64,000 bases of DNA from Streptomyces sp. 3214.6. Its GTDB lineage: Bacteria; Actinomycetota; Actinomycetes; Streptomycetales; Streptomycetaceae. Under the pieces are notes generated by a model that saw only the letters and a list, made by a program, of their open reading frames with translations, ran no database searches and had not been told where the DNA came from. Every line of letters begins with the position of its first letter. Position 1 is the first letter of the stretch. Position numbers and translations under genes: made by a program. Below are positions 1 to 9,058 of the stretch, piece by piece. The stretch lies in contig NZ_LT670819.1 in assembly GCF_900129855.1 (NCBI RefSeq), positions 1,116,001 through 1,180,000 of the forward strand. The letters run 5' to 3'.

Positions 1-643
1 GGTCGGCGGCGATCAGACAGGCGCCGCGCAGGTTCGCGCCGCGCAGGTCGGCGCCCTTGAGCCGGGCGCCCATCAGATCGGCGCCCCGGCGCTCCTTCTT
101 ACGGCCGCCGGTCCCGGCCCTGACCAGCTCGCTGGTCTTCAGGAGCAGCACATTGACGTCCTGGCGGTGCGCCGGCACGTCGAGCACGGTCAGCTCGTCC
201 GGGGTCAGAGCGGTGAGTTCCTCGGTCTTCGCCAGGGCCCGGCGCAGTTCGGCGTGGATCGGGCGGGCGGCGGGAAGGGCGAGCGCCTCGGTGACGTACC
301 ACAGGAGTTCGTGGAGCTGCCGGACGACCGGGAACACCTCGGACATGCGGCGGGCCTCCTCGCGCGGGGCCGTACGCGGGTCCCGGCCGCCGAAGGTGAC
401 CTGGGAGACCTTCTGCCCGGCGCCGAAGCAGTCGTAGACCGTGCAGCCGGTGAAGCCCTTCTGGCGCAGCCGGGCGTGGATGCCGCAGCGGTGGTCCTCG
501 CCCAGGTTGGGGCACGCCTTGCCGGCGGGCTTGTCGATCGCGAAGTCCGCGGAGCGGGCGAAGGGCAGGGCCACACAGCACAGGCCGAAGCAGTTCCCGC
601 AGTCGCCGCGCAGGGTGTTCCGGTCCACCGTCGTCTCTTGCAT
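1..643 (-). CDS. Pentapeptide-repeat protein with N-terminal cysteine cluster (partial)
   Basis: The gene runs off the left edge, so only about 214 residues are visible. The N-terminus has a dense cysteine motif, CGNCFGLCC at residues 15-23, followed by further cysteines (KACPNLG, RCGIH, CTVYDC). This resembles the metal-binding YkgJ-like region found in many actinobacterial proteins. The last visible residues turn into A(D/N)LxG pentapeptide repeats (GADLMGARLKGADLRGANLR). Pentapeptide repeats form right-handed beta helices; their role here is unknown. The ATG at 641-643 follows a purine-rich GGAGGG. Metal binding is inferred from the cysteines only. Confidence 0.8.
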   Translation of the reverse strand, partial: MQETTVDRNTLRGDCGNCFGLCCVALPFARSADFAIDKPAGKACPNLGEDHRCGIHARLRQKGFTGCTVYDCFGAGQKVSQVTFGGRDPRTAPREEARRMSEVFPVVRQLHELLWYVTEALALPAARPIHAELRRALAKTEELTALTPDELTVLDVPAHRQDVNVLLLKTSELVRAGTGGRKKERRGADLMGARLKGADLRGANLRGACLIAAD

Positions 644-674
644 GCCCTCCACCCTACTGACCTGCGGCACCGCC

Positions 675-1418
675 CTATCGGCTGAACAGTTCGAACGCCA
701 CGGCCGGCCGCCCGCCGAACCGCTCGCCCACGGACTGAGCCACCCCGGTCAGGAACCGCCGTGCGTACGCTTCCGGCTCCTCGTCGGTCAACGCCTGGAT
801 GTACGTGCGGTGTTCGAGGAGCGAGCCGACCGCCCGCTCCAGTCCCGCCGACGCGTCCACGGCGTGAGTGGGCGTCACAGAGCCGGCCACGGCGACCCAG
901 CGCACACCGTCGAACGGCTCCAGGCCCTGCTCGGTGAGTTCCGGGAAGATCCAGCGGTTGCCTGCGTCCCCGGCCGCGTCCAGGGTGGCGCGGCCGACGG
1001 CGACATGGTCGGGGGTGTTCCAGGCGACCCCGCCCCAGGTGTCGCGGTGGTTGAGGGTGATGACCAGTTCGGGACGGTGTCTGCGGATCGCGGCGGCGAT
1101 GTCCCGGCGCAGGGCGAGCCCGTACTCGATGACGCCGTCCCGGTGGTCGAGGAACTCGACCGTCGACACGCCCACCACGGCCGCGCTCGCCCGCTGCTCC
1201 CGCTCGCGCAGCGGGGCGCACTCGGCGGGCGCGAGGGTGTCGATGCCCGCCTCACCGCGGGTGGCCAGGACGTAGGCGACCTCGCGGCCGGCGTCGGTCC
1301 AGGCCGCGACCGCCGCGGAGCACCCGTACTCCAGGTCATCCGGGTGTGCCACCACGGCCAGGGCACGCCGCCAGTCCTCGGGCATGGGTTCGAGCTGGGC
1401 GGTCGTCGGCTCCGTCAT
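675..1418 (-). CDS. PIG-L/LmbE-family deacetylase
   Basis: This 247-residue protein has the zinc-binding AHPDD motif of the PIG-L family at residues 24-28, an ALVVT-like strand, and a downstream TPDH that supplies the usual third ligand. Members remove N-acetyl groups from GlcNAc-type substrates, as in mycothiol and teicoplanin biosynthesis. Nothing nearby fixes the substrate. Length matches the family (about 230-290). The gene is transcribed toward the pentapeptide gene with a 31-bp gap. A second, more Mca/MshB-like member lies at 33.8-34.6 kb, so mycothiol functions cannot be assigned here. Confidence 0.85.
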   Translation of the reverse strand: MTEPTTAQLEPMPEDWRRALAVVAHPDDLEYGCSAAVAAWTDAGREVAYVLATRGEAGIDTLAPAECAPLREREQRASAAVVGVSTVEFLDHRDGVIEYGLALRRDIAAAIRRHRPELVITLNHRDTWGGVAWNTPDHVAVGRATLDAAGDAGNRWIFPELTEQGLEPFDGVRWVAVAGSVTPTHAVDASAGLERAVGSLLEHRTYIQALTDEEPEAYARRFLTGVAQSVGERFGGRPAVAFELFSR

Positions 1419-1482
1419 GTCGGCAGACTAGCCGGTGCCGGTGGCAGTGCCCGGGACGGTGGCAGTGGCGGTGACGCCGGCG

Positions 1483-2868
1483 TCAGGCCTCGTCGCGGGT
1501 GAGGGCGAGCAGGCGGTCCAGGACACGGGGGCCGCCGGCCCGGACGCCGTCGTGTTCGAACTCGTCGGTGACCCAGGTGCGCAGGCCGCGGACGGCGCGG
1601 GCGGTGCTCAGCGAGTGGGCGGTGTCGACGTACAGGTCGTCGTGGTAGATCGCGGCCGCGACCGGGACCTCGTTGGCGGCGAGGCGGGCCGGGTCGTACA
1701 GCGGCGGCCAGTCGGTGCGGGCGGCGAGGAGTTCGGCGGTCTCGCGCAGCGGGCGCAGCGCCGGGTCGGCGTCGAACATCCAGGGGTGGACGGTCTCGCC
1801 GGTGAGCAGCAGCGGTCCGTCGCCGGCGAGGGTCTTCGCCGCGTCGAACTGCGGGAACTCGGCGCGCACCCGGTCTGCGGCCCAGGCGGTGGGGCGGGCG
1901 TCCTGGCCGTAGACGGCCTCGTGGACGAGGGCGTAGAGGGGGTGTCCGGCATAGGACAGGAGGCTCTGGATCTCCTCCTGGAAGGCGTCGGACAGCTCCG
2001 GGCCCTGCGGGGTGGGGACGAAGGCGTCCTCGAGGAGGTGGTGCAGGCGGTGGCTGCCCTCGCTGCCGCCGAGAAGGATGCCGACCGTCTGGAAGGCCTC
2101 GACGGTGAGCCGGTAGCCGGCCGGGAGCGTCACCTCGTGGTGCAGGAGGTGGTCGGCGATGCGGCGGACGCGTTCGACGTCCTGCGGGTAGCGCGTGTAG
2201 TGCGCGGCGACCTTGCGCTCCATGCGCGGGTAGGCGGCGCGGTAGACGTCGTCGGCGTGGGCGTCGAGGGAGGGCAGGCCGCCGGTGATGACGGCGGCGG
2301 CGAGGCCCTCGGGGGCGAAGGAGAGGTAGGTGACCGTGCAGAAGCCGCCGAAGCTCTGGCCGAGGACGGTCCAGGGGGCGCCGCCGGTGACCTCACGGCG
2401 GATCAGCTCGCAGTCGCGGACGATGGAGTCGGCGCGGAAGTGCGTGAGGTAGTCGGCCTGGTCGGCCGGTCCGCCGCGCAGCGGGAGCGTCTGGCGGTTG
2501 GCGGGGGTGGAGTGGCCGGTGCCGCGCTGGTCGAGGAGGAGGACCCGGTACTCCTCCAGCGCGCGGCCGAGCCAGGCCGGTTTGCCGACGAACCGGTTGG
2601 CGCCGAAGCCGGGGCCGCCCTGAAGGTAGACCAGCCAGGGCAGGTCCTGGTCCGCCTTGTCGCTCGCGACGACCTCACGGGCGTAGAGCCCGATCGTCTC
2701 CCCGGCCGGGTCGACGTGGTCGAGGGGCACGGTGAAGCGGCGGTCGGTGAGGACGACGCCTGGCTGGCGGTAGCTGACGGACAACAGGGGGCTCCCGGGG
2801 CGATCGGTGAAGCGGACCGCGTCCCAGTCCAGCACATGTCCGGGCGGCTCCGGAGTCCGGGGGATCAT
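1483..2868 (-). CDS. Alpha/beta hydrolase, proline iminopeptidase-like (peptidase family S33)
   Basis: The 461-residue protein has the S33 hallmarks: the oxyanion-hole GGPG at residues 84-87, DQRGTG at 113-118, and the nucleophile elbow GQSFGG with Ser172. The acid and histidine should lie in the C-terminal part, where a YHDDLYVD stretch is a candidate. No signal peptide is visible, so a cytoplasmic aminopeptidase acting on proline or small N-terminal residues is likely. The start at 2866-2868 is uncertain, because AGGAG sits only two bases upstream and a slightly later start is possible. The gene lies downstream of the LacI regulator on the same strand. Confidence 0.85.
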   Translation of the reverse strand: MIPRTPEPPGHVLDWDAVRFTDRPGSPLLSVSYRQPGVVLTDRRFTVPLDHVDPAGETIGLYAREVVASDKADQDLPWLVYLQGGPGFGANRFVGKPAWLGRALEEYRVLLLDQRGTGHSTPANRQTLPLRGGPADQADYLTHFRADSIVRDCELIRREVTGGAPWTVLGQSFGGFCTVTYLSFAPEGLAAAVITGGLPSLDAHADDVYRAAYPRMERKVAAHYTRYPQDVERVRRIADHLLHHEVTLPAGYRLTVEAFQTVGILLGGSEGSHRLHHLLEDAFVPTPQGPELSDAFQEEIQSLLSYAGHPLYALVHEAVYGQDARPTAWAADRVRAEFPQFDAAKTLAGDGPLLLTGETVHPWMFDADPALRPLRETAELLAARTDWPPLYDPARLAANEVPVAAAIYHDDLYVDTAHSLSTARAVRGLRTWVTDEFEHDGVRAGGPRVLDRLLALTRDEA

Positions 2869-2912
2869 GACTCCTGCCGATCGGCCGCACAGCACGGTTA
2901 CTGAACCGCAGC

Positions 2913-3950
2913 TCAGCGCGCCGAGAGGCTGGACCGGCGCACCACCAGCTCCGGCTGGAGCACGACCCGCCGGTGTTCGTGCCGTCCGGCGTGCGCTCCC
3001 CTCTCCTCGCTCTCCTCGGTCTCCTCCAGCAGCATCTCCGCGGCGAGGGCACCCATGGTGACGGCGGGCTGGCGCACGGAGGTGAGGGGGACGGCGGCCG
3101 CGGCGGCGAACTCGATGTCGTCGTAGCCGACGATGGCGAGGTCGTCGGGGACCCCGACGCCGGCCGCGTACATGGCCTGCAGGACGCCGAGGGCGAGCAG
3201 GTCGTTGGCGCAGAACACGGCCGTCGGCCGGTCGGCGAGGCCGAGCAGCCGGGCGCCCGCGTCCCGGCCGGCGGCGACGTCGAGGCGTTCGGTGGGCAGC
3301 TCGCGCAGGTGCTCGGGGCCGAGGCCCGCCTCGGCGAGCGCGTTCAGCGCGCCGGTGCGGCGGTCGCGGACCTGGGTGAAGCCGGGCGGGCCGCTGACGT
3401 AGGCGATGGAGCGGTGTCCGGCGTCGATGAGATGCCGTACGGCGAGCGCGCCGCCCGCCACGTCGTCCACCGACACCGAGCACTCGGTGGTGCCCTCGGA
3501 GACCCGGTCGACGAGCACGAAGGGGATGCCGTGCCGGCGGAAGGAGTCGATGTTGCGGCCGGTGGCGTCGGCCGGGGTGAGCAGCACGCCCCGCACCCGC
3601 TGCTCGGCGAAGAGCGACAGGTACTCGGCCTCCTCGCCGGCGCTCTCGGCGCTGTTGCAGACCATCACGCCGAGCCCGGCGTCCCGCGCGGCCCGCTCGG
3701 CGCCACGGGCGACGTCCACGAAGAAGGGGTTGCCCATGTCGAGGACGAGCAGCCCCATGATCCTGCTGCGGCCCGCGCGCAGTTGGCGGGCCGACTCGCT
3801 GCGGACGTAGCCGAGCCGGTCTATCGCCGAGAGCACCCGGGCGCGGGTCTCGGTGGCGACGGTGTCCGGGCGGTTGATGACGTTGGACACCGTGCCGACG
3901 GAGACTCCGGCGGCACGGGCGACGTCCTTGATTCCCACCGAATGGGCCAT
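2913..3950 (-). CDS. LacI/GalR-family transcriptional regulator, probable rhamnose regulator
   Basis: This 345-residue protein starts with a LacI-type helix-turn-helix (IKDVARAAGVSVGTVSNVIN, residues 7-26), then a periplasmic-binding-protein-like sugar-sensing domain (LTPADATGRN, YDDIEFAAAAAVPLTSVRQP). The ATG at 3948-3950 is preferred because GGAGG lies ten bases upstream and the HTH begins at once. It sits at the end of the rhamnose transport block. LacI-type repressors bind short palindromes with a central CG, and such sequences occur in the rha divergent promoter (10638-10649, 10804-10815). Control of the rhamnose genes is therefore inferred from context and operator shape. Confidence 0.88.
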   Translation of the reverse strand: MAHSVGIKDVARAAGVSVGTVSNVINRPDTVATETRARVLSAIDRLGYVRSESARQLRAGRSRIMGLLVLDMGNPFFVDVARGAERAARDAGLGVMVCNSAESAGEEAEYLSLFAEQRVRGVLLTPADATGRNIDSFRRHGIPFVLVDRVSEGTTECSVSVDDVAGGALAVRHLIDAGHRSIAYVSGPPGFTQVRDRRTGALNALAEAGLGPEHLRELPTERLDVAAGRDAGARLLGLADRPTAVFCANDLLALGVLQAMYAAGVGVPDDLAIVGYDDIEFAAAAAVPLTSVRQPAVTMGALAAEMLLEETEESEERGAHAGRHEHRRVVLQPELVVRRSSLSAR

Positions 3951-4041
3951 CAGGCGGGGACCTCCAGGTGAACGGGGCAAGGCGGGACGGCCTTCACATT
4001 ACCGTCAGGCCGCCGCGCCCCTGTCCGTGTCTGTGTGCGGG

Positions 4042-5466
4042 TCATGCGGGCAGGGCGAAGTCGATGACGTGGAGCGCCGAGGGGGTCGTCCCGCTCGACT
4101 TCTCCTGGTACATGAACGACAGCGTGTTGTCGGCCTTGACCCGCAGTTCGTCGATCACGACCTCGCCGAAGGCGTTGAGGCCGCTGCCGTCGAACAGCAC
4201 CGTCCAGTCCGTGTAGCCGGAGGACTTCGAGGCGCCGGCGATCCGCCCGAAGGGGAAGATCGCGTACGCGTTGTCGTACTTGTCCAGGATCAGCTTGGTG
4301 CGCTGGCTGGAGCCGAGGACGACGGGGATCTCCGTCTTCTGCCAGCTGCCGGAGGAGTTCTTGCGCAGATGGAAGGCGCGGCCGTTGGCGGTGCGGTCGC
4401 TGACGTAGTTCGTGGTGCACTGGCCGAAGCGGCCGGGCACGTAGCTGATGACGGCGTGCGGGAGGCCGGTGGAGTCGGTGGCCTGGCTCTCCTGGTTCAT
4501 CAGGGAGTGGTCGGGGTTGAGGGGGTCGACGACCAGACCGGAGTCGGTGACGGCGACCGTGTCGGAGGTGCCGGTGGTGCCGACGAGCGTGCCCGCGTTG
4601 TTGCGCCAGGTGCGGCCGCGATCGGTGGAGTAGACGTAGCCGGTGTCGTGGTTGGTGATGCCGCCGCTGGAGCACATCACGGCGCCGTTCTGCTCACGCC
4701 AGGTGAAGAAGGAGTGCAGCCGGCCGTTGACGTCGTAGTCGATGCCGTGCAGGTACATGTTGCGGGCCGTGCTGGAGCCGTGCTCGCTGGTGTAGGTGCC
4801 GGTGGAGCTCGACCATTCGCCGAGGTTCGTCCACGTCGACCCGTCGTACTCGGCGAGGGCGTTGCGGCCGTTGCCGGAGATGCCGACCCGGTAGCTGAGC
4901 TGGAGCTTGCCCTCGGGCGTGGAGACGAACTGCGGGTAGGTGAACTGCGAGGTGAGGGCGAGGCCGTCGAGGGTGGTCTGCACGGCGCCGAAGACGGAGG
5001 ACGTCCAGGAGGTGGTCGCCGGGTTGTCGAGGAGTCCGGCTGCCGACTTCACGTAGAAGAAGCCGTCGCTGTGGGAGTCCATGTTGAGGTGGAGCCGGCC
5101 GTCGATCTTGGAGACGCCCATGGAGATGACGTTGTGGGAGTCGCTGGCCTTGAGGACGTGGGAGAGGGTCACGGTCGACCAGGTGCTGCCGCCGAGGACG
5201 CGGCGGGCGACGACCGCGTTGCCGGTGGAGGTGTACCAGGTGGCGTACTGGTAGCCCTTGTAGGTCAGCAGGCCGTTCTTCTGGAACGAGTTGTTGTTGA
5301 CCAGGCCGTCGTAGGAGACGAAGAAGATGGCCGTCGCGTCGAGTCGGGTGGTGGTCTTCCTGGTGACCGAGGGGCCTGGGTCGGCGGCGCGTGCGGTGCC
5401 GGCGGCGAGGACGGGGGAAGCCGCGGCGCTGAGGAGGGCGCCGGCCAGCAGGGTGCGTCGTCTCAT
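4042..5466 (-). CDS. Tat-exported BNR_4-family protein, putative rhamnose-polysaccharide lyase
   Basis: The 474-residue product begins with a twin-arginine signal (MRRRTLLAG, Ala-rich stretch, likely cleavage near residue 27). The mature part resembles the BNR_4 beta-propeller family that includes ulvan lyases of PL24/PL25. Visible family-like features are SHN at 110-112, a HLNMDSH stretch ending with His132, and a YPQF/LSYR region. In ulvan lyases such histidines act in beta-elimination, but the assignment here is by analogy. Ulvan and some other algal or plant polysaccharides are rich in rhamnose. The position next to rhaM and the rhamnose importer supports release of rhamnose-containing oligosaccharides outside the cell. 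A non-catalytic binding role cannot be excluded. Confidence 0.72.
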   Translation of the reverse strand: MRRRTLLAGALLSAAASPVLAAGTARAADPGPSVTRKTTTRLDATAIFFVSYDGLVNNNSFQKNGLLTYKGYQYATWYTSTGNAVVARRVLGGSTWSTVTLSHVLKASDSHNVISMGVSKIDGRLHLNMDSHSDGFFYVKSAAGLLDNPATTSWTSSVFGAVQTTLDGLALTSQFTYPQFVSTPEGKLQLSYRVGISGNGRNALAEYDGSTWTNLGEWSSSTGTYTSEHGSSTARNMYLHGIDYDVNGRLHSFFTWREQNGAVMCSSGGITNHDTGYVYSTDRGRTWRNNAGTLVGTTGTSDTVAVTDSGLVVDPLNPDHSLMNQESQATDSTGLPHAVISYVPGRFGQCTTNYVSDRTANGRAFHLRKNSSGSWQKTEIPVVLGSSQRTKLILDKYDNAYAIFPFGRIAGASKSSGYTDWTVLFDGSGLNAFGEVVIDELRVKADNTLSFMYQEKSSGTTPSALHVIDFALPA

Positions 5467-5547
5467 CTCGGGGGACTCCGTTGTCGTGCGAGAGCAGAAG
5501 GGCGAGGGGGCGGGGGAAGGGCGGCGGGGAGGGGACGGCAGGGGGTG

Positions 5548-5868
5548 TCAGGCGAGGTGGAAGACTTCGGTGAGCGGTTTCATGGCCTCGTCGGGGCGGG
5601 CGCCGTCCAGCGACTCGAAGAAGGGCGCCATCTCCGCCTGCCAGCGGGCGTTGACCTCGGCCGCCTCCATACCGGCCTGGGCGGCCGCGAAGTCCTCGGT
5701 CTCCAGGTAACCGACGAGCAGGCCGTCGTCTCTCAGGAAGAGTGAGTAGTTGTGCCAGCCGGTGGCCGAGAGAGCGTCCAGCATCTCCGGCCACACGGCG
5801 GCATGGCGTTCGCGGTACTCGGCGAGCCGGTCCTGACGGACCTTGAGCAGGAAACAGACGCGCTGCAT
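5548..5868 (-). CDS. rhaM: L-rhamnose mutarotase
   Basis: This protein of 106 residues matches the usual mutarotase length (about 104). It interconverts alpha and beta anomers of L-rhamnose so that isomerase receives the right form. Recognisable features are the N-terminal CFLLKV strand, the H-x3-WPEML motif at about residues 22-29, the GWHNYS segment, and the final EVFHL. The start at 5866-5868 has GGGAG eight bases upstream. The gene follows the sugar-binding lipoprotein gene by 17 bp in the same operon, matching the transporter-mutarotase arrangement of the Rhizobium rhaSTPQU cluster. Confidence 0.9.
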   Translation of the reverse strand: MQRVCFLLKVRQDRLAEYRERHAAVWPEMLDALSATGWHNYSLFLRDDGLLVGYLETEDFAAAQAGMEAAEVNARWQAEMAPFFESLDGARPDEAMKPLTEVFHLA

Positions 5869-5885
5869 GAAGTACCGCTCCCGAC

Positions 5886-6968
5886 TTAGAAGTTGAACTG
5901 GTCGATGTTCTTGGCGTCGAACACGGTCGGCTTGCCGAGGCTGATCACGCCGTCCTTGCCGATGGTGTACGTGGTGCCGCCGGCCTTGAAGGTCTCGCCC
6001 TCCTTGCCGGTGATCTGGCCGGAGACCAGCGCCACCGCGGTCTGCGCGGCCAGCGCGCCGAGCTTCGAGGGGTCCCACAGCTCGAAGGCGTCGACGGTGC
6101 CGTTCTTGACGTAGGTGCGCATGTCGTTCGGGGTGCCCAGGCCGGTCAGCTTGACCTTGCCCTTGTACTTGGAGCCCGACAGGTACTGCGCGGCCGCCTT
6201 GATGCCCACGGTGGTCGGGGAGATGATCCCCTTCAGGTTCGGGTACTGCTGGAGCAGGCCCTGGGTCTGCTGGAAGGACTGCTGGGCGTCGTCGTTGCCG
6301 TACGCGACCTTGACGAGCTTGATGTCCTTGTACTTCGGGTCCGCCAGCTCCTTCTTCATGAAGTCGATCCAGACGTTCTGGTTCGTCGCGGTCTGCGCGG
6401 CCGACAGGATCGCGATCTCGCCCTTGTAGCCGATCTGCTGGGCGAGCAGCTGCACCTCGGTGCGGCCCAGGTCCTCGGCGGATGCCTGCGAGACGAAGGC
6501 GTTACGGCACTCGGGGTTGGTGTCCGAGTCGTAGGTGACGACCTTGATCTTGTTGCTCATGGCCTGCTTCAGCGCGGTGCACAGGGCGCCCGGGTCCTGC
6601 GCGGACACGGCGATCCCGTCGACCTGCTGCTGGGTGAGGGTGTTGACGTACGACACCTGCCCCGAGGTGTCGGTCGCGCTGGACGGACCGACCTCCTTGT
6701 AGCTGGAGCCGAGCTCCTTCAGGGCGGCCTCGCCGCCCTTGTCGGCGGAGGTGAAGTACGGGTTGTTGACCTGCTTCGGCAGGAAGCCGACGGTCAGGCC
6801 CTTCTTGGTGGCCGCGTTCGGGTCGGCCTTGCCGGCGGAGGCGGCGCCGCCGGTGCTCTCGTTCTTCACGTCCTCCTTGGTGGTGCCGCCGCAGGCGGTC
6901 ACGGCGAGGGCGAGGGAGGAGACGGCGGCGACGGCCGCGCAGGCACGACGGAGGGATGACTTGCGCAT
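5886..6968 (-). CDS. rhaS: Rhamnose ABC transporter substrate-binding lipoprotein
   Basis: The 360-residue product has a lipoprotein signal with lipobox AVTAC (Cys26), followed by a type-I periplasmic-binding fold of the CUT2/RbsB kind (GFLPKQVNNPYF, IAVSAQDPGAL, YDSDTNPE). It should be tethered to the outer face of the membrane and deliver L-rhamnose to the two permeases. Family resemblance to RhaS and the presence of rhaM, rhaI and rhaB nearby make rhamnose the best substrate. The gene lies between permease rhaQ (34-bp gap) and rhaM. Confidence 0.9.
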   Translation of the reverse strand: MRKSSLRRACAAVAAVSSLALAVTACGGTTKEDVKNESTGGAASAGKADPNAATKKGLTVGFLPKQVNNPYFTSADKGGEAALKELGSSYKEVGPSSATDTSGQVSYVNTLTQQQVDGIAVSAQDPGALCTALKQAMSNKIKVVTYDSDTNPECRNAFVSQASAEDLGRTEVQLLAQQIGYKGEIAILSAAQTATNQNVWIDFMKKELADPKYKDIKLVKVAYGNDDAQQSFQQTQGLLQQYPNLKGIISPTTVGIKAAAQYLSGSKYKGKVKLTGLGTPNDMRTYVKNGTVDAFELWDPSKLGALAAQTAVALVSGQITGKEGETFKAGGTTYTIGKDGVISLGKPTVFDAKNIDQFNF

Positions 6969-7002
6969 GGTGGTGTGGGTCCTTTACGAGGAGGGCTGTT
7001 TC

Positions 7003-7995
7003 TCAAGCCGTCGAGGTCGAGGCGGCGGCTCTACGGCCTGCCCTCGCGACGGAGATCTGCCGTGCGACCCGGGGGCCGAGCACGGAGACGACGAGCAGGA
7101 CGCCGGTGACGACGATCTGCGACTGTGCGGATACGTCCTTCAGGCTCATCACGTTCTGCGCCGCGCCGAGCAGGAAGACTCCCGCGATCGCGCCGCCGAG
7201 CGTGCCCTTGCCGCCGTCGAAGTCGATGCCGCCGAGGAGGACGGCCGCGATGACGGAGAGTTCGAGGCCGGTGGCGTTGTCGTAGCGGGCGCTTGCGTAG
7301 TGCAGGGCCCAGAAGATGCCGGTGAGGGAGGCCATCAGGCCGGTCACCGTGAACAGGATCAGCTTCTGTCGCTTGACCCGGATGCCGGCGAACCGGGCTG
7401 CCTCCTCGCTGGCGCCGATCGCGAAGAGCGAGCGGCCGAACGGGGTGGCGTGCAGGACGACCACCGCGATCGCGAGCAGGACGACGAAGGGCAGGAAGGC
7501 CTGCGGGAGGAAGCTGTCCCCGACGCGTCCGGCCGCGAAGTCGAGGTACTGGGTGGGGAAGTCGGTGACCGCGTCGGAGCCGAGCACGATCTGCGCGATG
7601 CCCCGGTAGGCGGCCAGCGTGCCGATGGTGACGGCCAGGGACGGCAGCCCGAGCCGGGTGACGAGCAGGCCGTTGACGAGCCCGCAGACCACGCCCAGCA
7701 GCAGGCAGATGGGGATGATCGCCTCGATGGTGAGGCCCTGGTTCCACAGGGCGCCCATCACCGCGCCGGACAGGCCGGCCGTGGAGGCGACCGACAGGTC
7801 GATCTCCCCGGACACCACCAGCAGCGTCATCGGCAGGGCGATCAGCGCGATCGGGAGGGTGTTGCCGATCAGGAACGACAGGTTCAGCGCGTTGCCGAAT
7901 CCGTCCACGGTGGTGAAGGAGAACAGCAGCAGGACGATCAGGAGGGCGCCGACGACGGTGTCCCAGCGGATCGCTCGGTTGAGGGACTCAGGCAC
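7003..7995 (-). CDS. rhaQ: Rhamnose ABC transporter permease (RbsC/CUT2 type)
   Basis: The 330-residue membrane protein has about ten hydrophobic segments and the CUT2 permease signature (GEIDLSVASTAGLSGAVMGA near residue 65, then GASEEAARFAGIRV and the GGIDFDGGKGTLGG loop near the C-terminus). It forms the membrane channel with the adjacent permease. The GTG start overlaps the end of the upstream permease gene by eight bases, which implies translational coupling. Confidence 0.9.
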   Translation of the reverse strand: MPESLNRAIRWDTVVGALLIVLLLFSFTTVDGFGNALNLSFLIGNTLPIALIALPMTLLVVSGEIDLSVASTAGLSGAVMGALWNQGLTIEAIIPICLLLGVVCGLVNGLLVTRLGLPSLAVTIGTLAAYRGIAQIVLGSDAVTDFPTQYLDFAAGRVGDSFLPQAFLPFVVLLAIAVVVLHATPFGRSLFAIGASEEAARFAGIRVKRQKLILFTVTGLMASLTGIFWALHYASARYDNATGLELSVIAAVLLGGIDFDGGKGTLGGAIAGVFLLGAAQNVMSLKDVSAQSQIVVTGVLLVVSVLGPRVARQISVARAGRRAAASTSTA

Positions 7996-9058
7996 GAGCC
8001 TCCCCCTTCTCTACGGCCGGCTTGACGGACGCCGACTTCTTCTTCAGCGCGGACGCCACCCGCAGGGCGACGACCCGGTCGACCGCGATGGCCAGCAGGA
8101 GCAGGACGCCGTTGATGGCCAGCACCCAGACCGAGCTGACGCCCAGGGCGGGCAGCACGCTGTTGATGGACGTCAGCAGCAGCGCGCCGAGTGCGGCGCC
8201 GTAGACGCTGCCGGAGCCGCCGGTGAAGACGACGCCGCCGACCACGACCGCGCTGACGACGGTGAGTTCGTAGCCGCTGCCCGTGCTGGAGTCGACGTTG
8301 CCGAACCGGGCCAGGTACATGGCGCCCGCAAGGCCGGCGAGGCCGCCGCAGAAGGTGTACGCGGCGAGGATGCGCTTGCGGACCGGGATGCCGGCGAGCC
8401 GGGCGGCCTCGGGGTTGGAGCCGAGGGCGTACAGCTCGCGCCCGCTGCCGAAGTGCTTGAGGTAGTAGGCGGTGGCGATCAGGACGGCCAGCGCGATGAG
8501 CGCGAGATACGGGACGGCGGACAGGCCGCCGGAGCCGAAGTCCACGAAGCCGCCGGGGAGGTCGGCCGCGGTGATCTGACGGGAGCCGACCCAGATGGAG
8601 TCGATGCCCCGGATGATGTACAGCGTGCCGAGGGTGACGACGAGCGCGGGCACCTGACCGAGGCTGACGAGCAGGCCGTTCAGCAGGCCGAAGCCGATGC
8701 CGAGCAGTACGGCCAGCACGATCGCGATCACCGGGTTGCCGCCGCCGTGCAGATAGGTGCCGGCGGCGAAGGCGCTGATGCCGAGGGTGGAGCCGACCGA
8801 CAGGTCGACGTTGCGGGTGATGACGACCAGGGACTGGCCGGTGGCGACCAGGACCAGGATCGTCGCGTTGAGCAACAGGTCCTTGATGCCCTGCTCGGAC
8901 AGGAACTCGCTGTTGCCCGCCTGGGTGACGGCGATCATCACCAGAAAGACGACCAGGATGGCCAGTTCGCGCATCTTGAAGACGCGGTCGACGAGCCGGG
9001 TGCCGCCGGACTTGGGCGCCTCGGCGACGGGGGCCTCGTGGGAGGTGGTCACCGTCAT
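7988..9058 (-). CDS. rhaP: Rhamnose ABC transporter permease (RbsC/CUT2 type)
   Basis: This 356-residue permease is the partner of the one downstream. It shows the [14 protein letters not shown] signature near residue 90, [14 protein letters not shown] in the cytoplasmic coupling region, and [19 protein letters not shown] near the end. A hydrophilic N-terminal extension of about 30 residues precedes the first membrane span. The ATG at 9056-9058 overlaps the stop of the ATPase gene in ATGA, so the two are translationally coupled. Confidence 0.9.
   Translation of the reverse strand: MTVTTSHEAPVAEAPKSGGTRLVDRVFKMRELAILVVFLVMIAVTQAGNSEFLSEQGIKDLLLNATILVLVATGQSLVVITRNVDLSVGSTLGISAFAAGTYLHGGGNPVIAIVLAVLLGIGFGLLNGLLVSLGQVPALVVTLGTLYIIRGIDSIWVGSRQITAADLPGGFVDFGSGGLSAVPYLALIALAVLIATAYYLKHFGSGRELYALGSNPEAARLAGIPVRKRILAAYTFCGGLAGLAGAMYLARFGNVDSSTGSGYELTVVSAVVVGGVVFTGGSGSVYGAALGALLLTSINSVLPALGVSSVWVLAINGVLLLLAIAVDRVVALRVASALKKKSASVKPAVEKGEARA

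Noticed and set aside
1435..2904. Long plus-strand open frame (489 residues) opposite the S33 hydrolase
   Set aside because: Its codon usage puts low GC in third positions and its product is low-complexity Gly/Val/Ala. It is the antisense shadow of a recognised enzyme.
3853..5745. 630-residue plus-strand open frame over the BNR_4 and LacI genes
   Set aside because: Antisense shadow in high-GC DNA. The opposite strand has a signal peptide, ribosome site and family motifs.
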